Positions 36,036 to 43,722 of a stretch of 43,722 nucleotides of DNA are shown here, piece by piece. The stretch comes from Methylococcales bacterium. GTDB lineage: Bacteria > Pseudomonadota > Gammaproteobacteria > Methylococcales > Methylomonadaceae. Each line of letters opens with the position of its first letter. Position 1 is the first letter of the stretch. The notes under the pieces were generated by a model. The model was not told the DNA's origin. It searched no databases and worked only from the letters and a program-made list of their open reading frames with translations. A program made the position numbers and the translations under genes. The stretch spans positions 1-43,722 of the forward strand of contig JAURYI010000132.1 in assembly GCA_030654015.1 (NCBI GenBank). Reading direction: 5' to 3'.

Positions 36036-36206
36036 GTAGCACGCTGGCACTGCATTCCCACGCGGCGCGTGGGAACGAGAAAATTATAATCGTTCCAACG
36101 CTCCAGCGTTGGAATGCAGCCGTTGACGCTCTAGCGTCTTCTTGCCTTTCGGCGACACAACGCTGGAGCGTTGCTGGATGAATTCCCACGCTGGAGCGTG
36201 GGAACT
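36036..36206. repeat. Cluster of TTCC-arm palindromes upstream of the flippase gene
   Basis: Four palindromes lie in about 170 bases. At 36052-36079 is an exact copy of the 7996-8023 unit. At 36093-36114 TTCCAACGCT pairs with AGCGTTGGAA around CC. At 36121-36172 are further imperfect copies of ACGCTNNAGCGT. At 36183-36204 TTCCCACGCT pairs with AGCGTGGGAA around GG. They are alternative versions of one repeat with arms differing by compensating changes. They separate the flippase from the GT2 genes. Confidence 0.75.
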
Positions 36207-36217
36207 ATAAACGACCA

Positions 36218-37033
36218 TCACAAATACTGAGAAACGCCTTTTTCAGCAACTATAAAATTCTTATCCGCCAAGCGTTCCATTAAACGGGCATAATTGGCAT
36301 CGTGTTGACTGCGGTCATTGTGACTATGCCAGCAATGCAGCACAGGCGCGGCAAATCGCCCTTCTTTACGGCGCACACCTTTATGAATCAAACGAATAAC
36401 CAAATCGGAATCTTCATAACCCCAGCCTTCAAACAGTTCATCAAAGCCGTTGACCTGCAAAAAATCCTCGCGCCAGATTGCCAGATTACAGGTCATGGCT
36501 TTTTGCCACTTATTGGACTGAATTTTTCTTAACCCACCCAGCGGCAGTGTTAAAAATGGCAAAGTGCGGTTTATTTTGCCCTGTAAACGCAAAGTAAGAA
36601 AATACCACGCGGGTTTGGTATGCAGTAACAGCGATTGCGTCATCACTTCTTGCGTAAAATGTTGGCTTAATAACACCCGATTACCTGCGACAAAATAACC
36701 CGCTTCGGCTAACCGTCGATGCGTAGCAATAAAATCAGGGCGGGTAATGCAGTCACCATCCAGAAATAATAAATACTCGCCCTGACTTTTAGCGACCGCT
36801 TTATTGCGAATTGTGCCAGCTCTAAATCCTTGGTCTTCATGATAGACGTAATGCACAGCCACAGGACTATTCGCCGCGTAGCTTTTGGTTAAAGCTAGAT
36901 TGTCAGCCCTAGAACCATCATCAGCAATAATAATTTCAAACTGGGTGTCTGTTTGTGCGTAGAGACTGAGCAAGCACAAGCGCAATGCGTCCGCCCAGTT
37001 GTAAGTGGTGACGATAACTGAGATTAATTTCAT
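36218..37033 (-). CDS. Family 2 glycosyltransferase
   Basis: The 271-residue GT-A fold enzyme starts at the ATG that overlaps the upstream stop (ATGA). Nucleotide-sugar binding motifs: VIVTTYNWADAL, IIADDGS (about 38-44), and FLDGDC (about 95, the DxD-like metal site). A C-terminal GFDELFEGWGYEDSDL block is typical of the galactosyl/N-acetylgalactosaminyl-transferase group. It acts in the cytoplasm on a polysaccharide or LPS intermediate; donor and acceptor are not determined. Confidence 0.87.
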   Translation of the reverse strand: MKLISVIVTTYNWADALRLCLLSLYAQTDTQFEIIIADDGSRADNLALTKSYAANSPVAVHYVYHEDQGFRAGTIRNKAVAKSQGEYLLFLDGDCITRPDFIATHRRLAEAGYFVAGNRVLLSQHFTQEVMTQSLLLHTKPAWYFLTLRLQGKINRTLPFLTLPLGGLRKIQSNKWQKAMTCNLAIWREDFLQVNGFDELFEGWGYEDSDLVIRLIHKGVRRKEGRFAAPVLHCWHSHNDRSQHDANYARLMERLADKNFIVAEKGVSQYL

Positions 37034-37773
37034 TTTAGATGCTGCAATGCCCACAATTTAACATATTTATAATACGCGCCTTCGGCATTGGAAATGGCTA
37101 ACATCAAACCTTGTTGCCCATCCAGAAACGCGGCTTTTAAAAAATAGGTGCGAATAAACGTCCACACGCCTTTCATAATCGCCTTAAGCAAGGAAGAACG
37201 CACACCTCTTTCATACAAGACAGTCGCGCCCAAGGTGGAATAATTATTCACTTTGTGCAGCACTTCTTCAAAATCAACAAAGGCATCATGTAAAAATGGC
37301 GTATTTAATCGCCCGATATGACCATCTACCACAACGCGCTCATGCACCACATGATCAGTAAACCGCCCGCATTCACGGCGAAACAAACGCAACACATAAT
37401 CAGGAAACCAGCCACCATGCCGCATCGCTCGTCCGCAATAATTGGATAAGCGCGGAATTTCAAAGCCGTTGATGTCGCTAGTTTGCATTGCCCGTTGAAT
37501 TTCTGCTTTTAATTCAGGCGTGACAATCTCATCGGCATCTATGGATAACACCCAATCGCCAGTGGCTTTGTCCAACGCGCGTTGTTTTTGAATGCCAAAG
37601 CCCTGCCAGTCGGTACTGTAGACTTTATCGGTCACAGCGCGGCATAATTCTAGGGTGTCATCAACGCTACCCGAATCCAGAACAATAATTTCATCCGCCC
37701 ACGCGACCGATTGCAAACAACCGCCGATATGGGCTGATTCATTTTTGGTAATAATAATTACACTGAGCGTCAT
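37030..37773 (-). CDS. Family 2 glycosyltransferase, WaaE/KdtX-like
   Basis: The 247-residue protein starts with MTLSVIIITKNESAHIGGCLQSVAWADEI. It has the VLDSGSVDDT motif and LSIDADEIV with the metal-binding acidic residues, then a C-terminal RRECGRFTDHVVHE region. The ADEI..DSGS.D.T pattern and length match WaaE/KdtX-like transferases that add a sugar to the LPS inner core. The ATG at 37773 overlaps the stop of the gene above by four bases. Confidence 0.86.
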   Translation of the reverse strand: MTLSVIIITKNESAHIGGCLQSVAWADEIIVLDSGSVDDTLELCRAVTDKVYSTDWQGFGIQKQRALDKATGDWVLSIDADEIVTPELKAEIQRAMQTSDINGFEIPRLSNYCGRAMRHGGWFPDYVLRLFRRECGRFTDHVVHERVVVDGHIGRLNTPFLHDAFVDFEEVLHKVNNYSTLGATVLYERGVRSSLLKAIMKGVWTFIRTYFLKAAFLDGQQGLMLAISNAEGAYYKYVKLWALQHLK

Positions 37774-38132
37774 GTTACACTCAGCCACGCTTGCGCTTTG
37801 TCCAGTTCGGCGGTTTCAAAATACGCGACAGGAAAACTCCGAAACCCCGCGCTGACAAACATCAATGCCAGTTCGCGCCATTGTTCTGCGCCGACTATCG
37901 CCATTTTGTTGATGTACGGATCACTTTTTTCCTGAAACGACACATCTTCCCATCTGTCGTCATGACTCCAGCCCTCAAAATCTTCGTAAATGGTAAGAAT
38001 ACTGATTTTATTGGGTGTTGAAACCACATTAACCATTTCGTTTTGCAAGGCAATCTGGTCTGGATAGCTGAATATCCCTGAAATTTTGACAGTCACAATA
38101 CCGTCAGTGTTGCTGATTATGTCCGCGCTCAT
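37770..38132 (-). CDS. SpoIIAA-like (STAS-related) protein
   Basis: The 120-residue protein from ATG 38132 (AGGA eight bases upstream) matches the SpoIIAA-like family: GIVTVKISGIFSYPDQ at the N-terminus, ILTIYEDFEGWSHDD with its aromatic pocket residues, MAIVGAEQWRELALMF, and VAYFETAELDKAQAWL. These are stand-alone STAS-like domains that may bind lipids or metals. Function is unknown. It overlaps the nuclease stop upstream and the glycosyltransferase start downstream. Confidence 0.82.
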   Translation of the reverse strand: MSADIISNTDGIVTVKISGIFSYPDQIALQNEMVNVVSTPNKISILTIYEDFEGWSHDDRWEDVSFQEKSDPYINKMAIVGAEQWRELALMFVSAGFRSFPVAYFETAELDKAQAWLSVT

Positions 38133-38145
38133 GATATTTTTCCTG

Positions 38146-39000
38146 TTAATAACGGTAAGGTGCATTACTGACCGCTTGCAAATCCCACGCTTGCGGTTCG
38201 ACAGAGGCTTCTAATCGGTCTTCAATCACATCGTCCAAATCACTGAAAAAATCCAAGCCCGTTTGCGCTTCGATAGTATCAATACTGGTGACAAACTGGC
38301 TTAACGATTCATTGCCTTTAATAGTTTGCGGCACAATAAACGCCAATACTTTAGACGGTTGATTGGGCTTGGCTTCGGTAATATACATTTTATAAAACGC
38401 ATCGGGAATTTCTACCCGCCATGAACTGGATAAACGTTCCGTTGAACCCGTAAACACAGGGCCTGTAATTACCCAGACTTTATCCGCCAATTTGGTGAAA
38501 TTTTTTATTTCCGTTTCTTCCAATCGCCGCCAGAATTGCTGGTTTAAACGCGGTTTTTGCGGGCTGATGTTGGTCATTAAAAAACTGTCATTCTGCCCGT
38601 CTTTGCCATAAAGATGACTCATCGCATAGTTTGGTGCGTTATGCCCACGGTCATAACCGCTTTTGGTGTAGCTGTTATGGTCAATACGGTTAATCGCCCG
38701 CCAATCTTTAGTAAATTTATTGGGACGCGGCAAGGATGGAAGGCTTTCATCAACAGGATGCAGCGCGTATTCCACCCACAACGGATTACCGCGCACATCG
38801 GAATAACCGACAATAAAGCCGTGATTGCGCAAAGTACGAAACCATGTGTTTATGCTCCAGCTGGTTGCTTTTGGTTCGCCTTGGTACAGTAAGTTATTAC
38901 GCGATTGAAAAATGTAACCGCTGACACTGATGATGATTACCAATAGTGATAACAGCGGAAAACGACGCATTAAGCGAAATAAGGATAAGAAGTTTTTCAT
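38146..39000 (-). CDS. DNA/RNA non-specific endonuclease, exported
   Basis: The 284-residue beta-beta-alpha metal nuclease has an N-terminal membrane/signal segment (about 10-30). The DRGH motif is at 117-120 (H120 catalytic), followed by FLMTNISPQ and the metal-binding Asn in RLNQQFWRRLE (about 153), and WVITGPVF. It is probably periplasmic or surface-anchored. It lies directly downstream of truD with no gap, the same operon as the ispD-ispF-truD genes. Its role may be nutrient recovery or defence against DNA, which cannot be told here. Confidence 0.9.
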   Translation of the reverse strand: MKNFLSLFRLMRRFPLLSLLVIIISVSGYIFQSRNNLLYQGEPKATSWSINTWFRTLRNHGFIVGYSDVRGNPLWVEYALHPVDESLPSLPRPNKFTKDWRAINRIDHNSYTKSGYDRGHNAPNYAMSHLYGKDGQNDSFLMTNISPQKPRLNQQFWRRLEETEIKNFTKLADKVWVITGPVFTGSTERLSSSWRVEIPDAFYKMYITEAKPNQPSKVLAFIVPQTIKGNESLSQFVTSIDTIEAQTGLDFFSDLDDVIEDRLEASVEPQAWDLQAVSNAPYRY

Positions 39001-40017
39001 TTAGACATTGATGTTAATAATTTCTCGCAATACCGCCGTCGCATAACTGCCCGCTGGCAAGGTAAAGCTAAGACTTAAGGTCGTATCATCAACAAACTGC
39101 CACGCTAAATCAGCGACATTAATGCGCAAGGCGCGGCGGTCTTGTTCTAAACCACAGGCGACTAAACCATCGGCAAGAGCTTGGTTATCGGCAATCACCG
39201 CTTGCTCAACAGGAGATAATTCCGCATTGCCTTTGCCCCATAACAGCCCTGTAGGATGAATTTCTTTCGCGGCAAGGCGGCGGATAATGTCATCATCAAG
39301 CTGTTCGGTTTTAAAAAAACTATGCCCTAAATCAAACACATAATAATCACCCGCCTGTGCCTGATTCCACGTTTTGTCGGTGACCCGCGCGGCAAGAATC
39401 TGATTGAACAAATATGACCGCGCGGCAGATAAATAGATACTGCGTTGTTCACGTCCGACTTTTGCGCCTGCAAATAATGCCAAGGCTTTATTGATATTAT
39501 GCCCCGCATGACCGAACCGCTGTTCACCGTAATAATTGGCGATACCTCCCGCTTTTATCGCGTTCAGTTGCTGTTCGGTTTTTTCTCTGTCGCCTTGCCA
39601 ATCACGAACAAGCAGTTTAAAACTGTTGCCCGATAACACGCCACGTTTTAATTTTCGCGCATGACGCACCGTGTGCAACACTTTGATATTATCGGTTTCA
39701 ACTTCACGCCAATCGGGATCTACTTTCCCCGGCAACCACACACTGAACCATTGCGTAGTCACCGCGTGGCGGTCTTTTAAGCCCGCATAGCTGACATCAC
39801 GCTGTCTGACACCTGCAAATTTAGCCAGTTGTCGTGCGACGTAATCGGTATTTTCACCCGTTTTTTCGATACATAAAAAAGCGTGTTCACCCTCGCCCGA
39901 TGGCTCAAATGCCAGATTTTCGATGACCATAAAATCTTCGGGAACGGTGCGAATTTTACCTTGTCCAGACGGCGCACCATACACAGTAGCCCATACAGGC
40001 AGATCTATATTACTCAT
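39001..40017 (-). CDS. truD: tRNA pseudouridine synthase D
   Basis: The enzyme makes pseudouridine 13 in tRNA-Glu. The 338-residue protein has [24 protein letters not shown] (about 45-68), [17 protein letters not shown] with the catalytic aspartate (about 81), and [14 protein letters not shown]. Its stop and start overlap with ispF by four bases. The order ispD-ispF-truD is the common gammaproteobacterial one. Confidence 0.96.
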   Translation of the reverse strand: MSNIDLPVWATVYGAPSGQGKIRTVPEDFMVIENLAFEPSGEGEHAFLCIEKTGENTDYVARQLAKFAGVRQRDVSYAGLKDRHAVTTQWFSVWLPGKVDPDWREVETDNIKVLHTVRHARKLKRGVLSGNSFKLLVRDWQGDREKTEQQLNAIKAGGIANYYGEQRFGHAGHNINKALALFAGAKVGREQRSIYLSAARSYLFNQILAARVTDKTWNQAQAGDYYVFDLGHSFFKTEQLDDDIIRRLAAKEIHPTGLLWGKGNAELSPVEQAVIADNQALADGLVACGLEQDRRALRINVADLAWQFVDDTTLSLSFTLPAGSYATAVLREIININV

Positions 40018-40487
40018 TTTTCAAGTAACACAATGGCTTGTACTGCAATGCCTTCTTTGCGACCTTCAAAACCGAGTTTTTCGGTGGTAGTGGCTTTGAC
40101 ATTAATACAATCCAGCGTGACTTTTAAATCAGTCGCAATATGAAAACACATCGCATCGGTGTGCGGCGACATTTTCGGGGCTTGCGCAATGATGGTTATA
40201 TCGGCATTTACCAGCTTATAACCTTTCTCCTGCACCACTTTATACACATGACGCAATAACACCCGACTGTCCGCGCCTTTAAACGCAGGATCAGTATCAG
40301 GAAAATGTTTGCCTATATCGCCTAATGCTGCCGCGCCTAACAGCGCGTCACTTAAAGCGTGTAACACCACATCGCCATCGGAATGCGCTTCCAAACCTTG
40401 TTGATAAGGAATTTTAACGCCGCCTAAAATAATAAAATCCCCGTCACAAAAACGGTGGACATCGTACCCCTGACCTACTCTAATCAT
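40014..40487 (-). CDS. ispF: 2-C-methyl-D-erythritol 2,4-cyclodiphosphate synthase
   Basis: The MEP-pathway enzyme has 157 residues. The zinc ligands appear in GQGYDVHRF (D9, H11) and [20 protein letters not shown] (H about 35). [15 protein letters not shown] and [19 protein letters not shown] are typical. It overlaps ispD by four bases. Confidence 0.97.
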   Translation of the reverse strand: MIRVGQGYDVHRFCDGDFIILGGVKIPYQQGLEAHSDGDVVLHALSDALLGAAALGDIGKHFPDTDPAFKGADSRVLLRHVYKVVQEKGYKLVNADITIIAQAPKMSPHTDAMCFHIATDLKVTLDCINVKATTTEKLGFEGRKEGIAVQAIVLLEK

Positions 40488-41176
40488 TGCTGCTCCATAA
40501 AAAAATGTGCTAATGCCAAGTCTTCGGGGCGCGTGATTTTAATATTATCAGGACGACCTTCGACAATTTTTGGTTGCTTGCCTTGCAGTTCCAAGGCACT
40601 GGCTTCATCGGTAATCGCAGGATTACCCACCGCTTGCTCCAACGCCGTTTTTAAACTGGCATAACGAAACATTTGCGGCGTTAATGCCCGCCAGATATGA
40701 CTGCGATCCAATGTACCGAGAATGTTATTACCATTCACACTTTTCAAAGTATCTGCGCACGGTAACGCCAGAATCCCACCCACCTCATCATCAACCAATG
40801 AATCAATCAAATGGTGAATATCACTGGGCGTAATACACGGTCTCGCCGCATCATGCACCAACACCCAATCATCATCATGCGCGTGGTCGCGTATCGAATG
40901 TAAGCCTGACAACACCGAATCCGCGCGTTCTTTGCCACCTTTGGCACGAATAATCTGTTCATGACGGGCAACGTCCAGCTCTGACCAATACGGGTCTTCT
41001 TCCGAAATAGCCACTGCAACGGCAGTAAACACCTCGGCTTGCAACAAGCGCAATAAGGTATGTTCAATCACGGTTTTACCCGCCAACTCAAGGTATTGCT
41101 TGGGGCGGTCGGCATTCATGCGTTTACCGACTCCAGCGGCAGGTACGACTGCCCAAAATTTTATGGTGTGTGTCAT
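40484..41176 (-). CDS. ispD: 2-C-methyl-D-erythritol 4-phosphate cytidylyltransferase
   Basis: The MEP-pathway enzyme has 230 residues. The N-terminal CTP-binding motif is [21 protein letters not shown] (about 11-31), followed by [10 protein letters not shown] and [18 protein letters not shown]. It begins one base before the end of the damaged ion-channel gene. The usual upstream neighbour ftsB is absent here. Confidence 0.96.
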   Translation of the reverse strand: MTHTIKFWAVVPAAGVGKRMNADRPKQYLELAGKTVIEHTLLRLLQAEVFTAVAVAISEEDPYWSELDVARHEQIIRAKGGKERADSVLSGLHSIRDHAHDDDWVLVHDAARPCITPSDIHHLIDSLVDDEVGGILALPCADTLKSVNGNNILGTLDRSHIWRALTPQMFRYASLKTALEQAVGNPAITDEASALELQGKQPKIVEGRPDNIKITRPEDLALAHFFMEQQ

Positions 41177-41641
41177 TATTTTTTATCAAGTAGTTGTTTT
41201 TCCAAGCTGTCCATACGCTCATGCAATCTGGCTAATTCACGCAGTATTTTATCTTCATCGGCTTCAATACGGTTGGTTTCCTGCTCCAGTTGGCGCACAT
41301 TACTCCCCCATGTATCCATATTTTTACCCATTAAAGAGGCAGATAATATAGCAGTGCATAACGAAAATATCGCCAGTCCGAACAAAATCAACCACGCCGA
41401 AAAAAAGCGTCCTAACAATGAAGTCGGTACGACATCCCCAAAACCCACATGAGTCATCGTCACCCACGCAGACCAGATACCATCGGTCAATGAGTGGACA
41501 TTAGGATCAATAATGTAAAGTGCCTAAAGCAACGCTAACAGCCAACGTGAGTAAATACACCGCACTCCGTTTGCCGCTTAAGTCATTCAGCAGGTTTTTA
41601 AATAAATTCAATGCGTTGGTTAATATTTGTATTATGTTCAT
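41176..41641 (-). pseudogene. Frameshifted two-helix potassium channel (ion-channel family)
   Basis: In one frame the 41641 ATG encodes MNIIQILTNALNLFKNLLNDLSGKRSAVYLLTLAVSVALGTL, a first membrane helix, then hits stop codons. In the next frame, from about 41530 down, A-L-Y-I-I-D-P-N-V-H-S-L-T-D-G-I-W-S-A-W continues into the pore and selectivity filter THVGFGDVVP, the second helix and a C-terminal coiled coil (about 65-104). Joined, these make a normal small channel of about 150 residues. A single-base change near 41515-41530 breaks the frame. It may be a real mutation or a sequencing error. Downstream is ispD. Confidence 0.75.
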
Positions 41642-41749
41642 GACATTTCCCCATAAAAAGGGGCAATTATACGCCGTTTTTCCTTGCTGATTTGTTTGTA
41701 GTAGTAGAGTAAACTGATGCGGCTACACTAAACAGGCTTATTCCTATTA

Positions 41750-41835
41750 GGGCTACGAACTACCTGAATTTAAAAAGCTACAAGACTATGTGCCAGAACG
41801 TGTGAACTACAAGATTTTGCGGCGATCTTACTTGT
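41750..41835 (+). other. Possible vestigial coding fragment
   Basis: A plus-strand frame directly after a TAG encodes GYELPEFKKLQDYVPERVNYKILRRS with no start codon and no ribosome site. It reads like a fragment of a helical protein but I cannot identify the family. It may be chance. Confidence 0.2.
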
Positions 41836-41914
41836 TTCTATGTACGGTAACGTACAGAATTACCTTGGCTGTTATGAAACACTTAAGCCAAATCAAACTC
41901 TCTGGAGATTTATC

Positions 41915-42898
41915 ATGTCACCTCTTGCCCCCTTAACTGCCGACGAACCTGAATACGCCTTAGCACTCGCCCAAAAAACGCAGGAAAGCGCGGTGTCGTG
42001 GTCTGCCATTTTAGCAGGCGCGGCGGCAGCCGCCGCGCTATCACTCATCCTCTTAATGCTAGGCACGGGTCTAGGTTTATCCTCGGTGTCGCCGTGGGCA
42101 TATAGCGGCGTAACAGCAATGACTCTGGGTGTTTCGACCATCCTGTGGCTGACTTTTACGCAAGCTGTGGCTTCTGGAATGGGCGGTTACCTTGCTGGAA
42201 GATTCAGAACAAAATGGGTTGCAGTGTCTACCGATGAAGTCTATTTTCGAGACACAGCGCATGGCTTTCTAAGCTGGGCAGTCGCCTCGCTTGCGACCGC
42301 TGCTTTGCTCACATCGGTGATAGGCTCTATTGCCAATGGCGGAATCCAAGCAGGAGGTGCTGCCGCTACCATCGCGGCTACCACTACCACAGAGGTATAT
42401 AAATCTGAAATAGCGAAATCCGATAGCGGCAACGAACCTATGGGCTATTTTGTGGATTTGTTATTTCGTAAGAGTATCAATGCGGTTGAACCTACGCCGA
42501 TTGTCACCGAAAGTGGTGTTCTGCCAATAATTCCTCCAGCACCACCCCCTATCGGTTCTTCTTTAGAAGTGACTCGCATCTTCATAAATAATCTTCATGC
42601 AGGAACTTTACCCCAAGAAGACATTCAGTATATTGGGCAAATTGTCGCTCAGCGTACTGGACTGACGCAACATGATGCAGAAACGCGAGTAATCGACACC
42701 TATGCTCGCCTACAGACCAAATTACATAATGCAGAAATAGCAATGAAAGATACGACAGACAAGGCTCGTAAAGCTTCCGCCTACGCGGCTTTATGGCTGT
42801 TTATCTCTTTGCTCATCGGAGCCTTTGTTGCCAGCTTTGCGGCAATATACGGCGGTCAGCAGAGAGACCTAGAATTACCTCCACAACCCATCTACTAA
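41915..42898 (+). CDS. Conserved hypothetical membrane protein (sometimes labelled PhnA-like)
   Basis: The 327-residue protein from ATG 41915 (GGAG eight bases upstream) has membrane segments at about 32-55, 64-88, 130-150 and 298-320. Conserved blocks are SWSAILAGAAAAAALSLILLMLGTGLGLSSVSPW, GGYLAGRFRTKWV and DEVYFRDTAHGFLSWAVA. I recall proteins with this pattern in alpha- and gammaproteobacteria under the unreliable label PhnA-like. A proline-rich region and a charged helix follow in the periplasm or cytoplasm. It is the first gene of a pair with a 24-residue microprotein. Function is unknown. Confidence 0.8.
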   Translation: MSPLAPLTADEPEYALALAQKTQESAVSWSAILAGAAAAAALSLILLMLGTGLGLSSVSPWAYSGVTAMTLGVSTILWLTFTQAVASGMGGYLAGRFRTKWVAVSTDEVYFRDTAHGFLSWAVASLATAALLTSVIGSIANGGIQAGGAAATIAATTTTEVYKSEIAKSDSGNEPMGYFVDLLFRKSINAVEPTPIVTESGVLPIIPPAPPPIGSSLEVTRIFINNLHAGTLPQEDIQYIGQIVAQRTGLTQHDAETRVIDTYARLQTKLHNAEIAMKDTTDKARKASAYAALWLFISLLIGAFVASFAAIYGGQQRDLELPPQPIY

Positions 42899-42909
42899 GG
42901 AGACGTATC

Positions 42910-42984
42910 ATGCGCTCAATACTTTTATACTTTCTCGGCATTCCCATTCCCATCATTATTTTGATTGCGATATTTGTACACTAG
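42910..42984 (+). CDS. 24-residue membrane microprotein
   Basis: MRSILLYFLGIPIPIIILIAIFVH is preceded by AGGAGA with seven bases to the ATG, 11 bases after the stop of the membrane-protein gene. Almost the whole chain is one membrane helix with an N-terminal Arg and a central IPIP kink. I recall similar very short IPIPIIILI proteins in other proteobacteria. The ribosome site and compact position support translation. It might be a partner of the larger membrane protein. Confidence 0.65.
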   Translation: MRSILLYFLGIPIPIIILIAIFVH

Positions 42985-42991
42985 CACCGTA

Positions 42992-43022
42992 GATTGGGTT
43001 GTCGTTTTTTGGCAACCCAATC
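42992..43022. terminator. Hairpin after the microprotein gene
   Basis: GATTGGGTTG (42992-43001) pairs perfectly with CAACCCAATC (43013-43022) across TCGTTTTTTGG, just after the microprotein stop. It is GC-poor and its T-run is in the loop. It may be a terminator, or another dispersed repeat (GTAGRTTGGGTT-type units are common in related genomes). Confidence 0.5.
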
Positions 43023-43583
43023 TCAACCTACAGAAACCGCGCTTTCAACGACACCTTCAAGGCTTTAAAAACCTCAAACAAAACTCCATCAAAAAACTCC
43101 GCAATAGTTCACGTCCACGATCGGTCGAAAGGGATTCAGTGCGAAATTGTATGCCTTCAATCGCCAGCGTTTTATGACGCACCCCTAATTTTATCGAGAT
43201 TAACCGCTTCGTTTTGTGTCCACGCGATGACTTCTAGGCAGTCAGCCAGCACCACGTTAATGAGGGCGATGATAGCATTGGCGGATCCGAAATCAAATGC
43301 GGGAGATGTTGCTAAAAGGCTAGGAATCACGACGACCCTTTATGTCTAGGGCAACAGCGATGGGTTACCCAAGGCAGCAGGACAATATATTTTGAACCAA
43401 GGTATTGACGAGCTGCAAATAATCGCGACTAACCACAGTCAATTCAATACGTTGAAGAAATATTACTCATTTACGCAGGTTCCTCTAAACCATCATTTTT
43501 AGCATAAGACTACACAGTTTTTTCCCAAAAAAGTATACCTATAACCCCTCGTTAAATTTGGGAGAGAGCCAATATGCACTCTA
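43023..43583. other. Gene-poor stretch with decayed recombinase sequence
   Basis: About 560 bases without an intact gene. The only recognisable piece is the resolvase-like C-terminal fragment at 43239-43349. From 43350 to the IS end I see no motif. The stretch lies between the microprotein terminator and an IS5-family element. Confidence 0.6.
43239..43349 (+). pseudogene. Remnant of a serine resolvase/invertase C-terminal HTH
   Basis: The frame encodes LMRAMIALADPKSNAGDVAKRLGITTTLYV and stops. ALADPKSNAGDVAKRLGI-T-TLY is the DNA-binding helix-turn-helix signature of Tn3-type resolvases (ADPK.N..DVAKRLG.S..TLYR). The catalytic serine domain is missing and upstream sequence in this frame is not convincing, so it is a decayed fragment. 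Confidence 0.5.
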
Positions 43584-43722
43584 AGAACCTGTTCAAAATC
43601 TTCGTAGTAACAAAGCCAAAAAAGCCAGATTGACGAATTGCAGACTGGTGTTGAGTAATCGTTCCGTATTTTTCCAAAGCCTTCGACACTTTTCCAGCCA
43701 AGCAAATGACCTTTCGACCACC
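43584..43722 (-). mobile_element. End of an IS5-family insertion sequence
   Basis: The transposase 3' end is followed on the minus strand by AACAGGTTCT, the kind of inner terminal inverted repeat found in this family. The outer boundary is near 43583-43590; the other end lies outside the window, so target-site duplication cannot be checked. Confidence 0.6.
43593..43722 (-). CDS. C-terminal end of an IS5-family transposase, partial
   Basis: Read on the minus strand, the frame from the window edge encodes VVERSFAWLEKCRRLW, then KNTERLLNTSLQFVNLAFLALLLRRF and TGA (43593-43595). VVERSFAWL...RRLWKN.E..L.TSLQFV.LA is the C-terminal signature of IS5-family DDE transposases (IS427-like group), including the final glutamate of the DDE triad. 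The rest lies beyond the window. Confidence 0.85.
   Translation of the reverse strand, partial: VVERSFAWLEKCRRLWKNTERLLNTSLQFVNLAFLALLLRRF

Noticed and set aside
36007-36189. Upstream extension of the flippase reading frame by 61 residues
   Set aside because: The extension is encoded by repeated palindromes (it contains the same SFPRAAWECS peptide as the repeat near ampD), while the inner ATG gives the family N-terminus.
42793-42909. Longer reading frame upstream of the 24-residue microprotein
   Set aside because: It overlaps the 3' end of the membrane-protein gene in another frame; the strong ribosome site points to the ATG at 42910.
43499-43705. 68-residue minus-strand open frame MLGWKSVEGFG
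   Set aside because: It lies in a different frame from the clear IS5 transposase tail, which has the family signature.

Overview
The window looks like a chromosomal segment of a gammaproteobacterium. It carries ZapD, HolC (DNA polymerase III chi), SlyX, YacG, AmpD, TruD, SixA, LptF/LptG and the type IV pilus trio PilB-PilC-PilD, a combination typical of that class. Base composition is moderate, and many short palindromic repeats sit between genes, as in several Methylococcales and Thiotrichales genomes. Nothing here fixes the order: there is no rRNA, no tRNA gene that I could see, and no methane- or sulfur-oxidation gene.

Layout. 1-1000: the right end of an IS200/IS605-type element runs into a GT14 glycosyltransferase gene and appears to have replaced its 3' end. 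1000-1600: a 620-base AT-rich gap. 1600-7990: trpS with a small membrane-protein gene, an orphan P4-type integrase, yigZ-yejF, a secreted DUF2380-like protein and ampD. 8030-21030: a long minus-strand block of lspA, ileS, slyX, hemN, ccmI-ccmH-ccmG, yacG-zapD-coaE and pilD-pilC-pilB, ending in a 166-base compound palindrome. 21030-28260: valS, holC and pepA. This normally contiguous set is interrupted between holC and valS by about 2.4 kb of AT-rich genes: a PIN toxin and its antitoxin, a small antitoxin-like protein without an ATG start, and a 441-residue protein with a C-terminal ApeA-like HEPN motif. 28340-30570: lptF-lptG, divergent from pepA. 30680-34400: a Sel1-repeat lipoprotein, sixA divergent from a CYTH/CHAD protein, and an OmpA-family lipoprotein with a six-fold QQQGYP tail. 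34550-38130: a polysaccharide flippase and two GT2 glycosyltransferases with an SpoIIAA-like protein. 38150-41180: a secreted nuclease, truD, ispF, ispD. 41180-43722: a frameshifted potassium-channel gene, a conserved membrane protein with a 24-residue microprotein behind it, then decayed recombinase sequence and the 3' end of an IS5-family transposase.

How it fits together. Most of the window is core housekeeping: aminoacyl-tRNA synthetases, cytochrome c maturation, LPS export, isoprenoid synthesis and pilus assembly. The accessory content is confined to a few seams: the two IS edges, the orphan integrase, and above all the toxin-antitoxin/HEPN cassette between holC and valS, which is the best candidate for a poorly described defence module. 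A second theme is the set of dispersed perfect palindromes in intergenic gaps. At least five families are visible. One has overwritten the end of ampD, and another shows a compensatory base change between its two copies.
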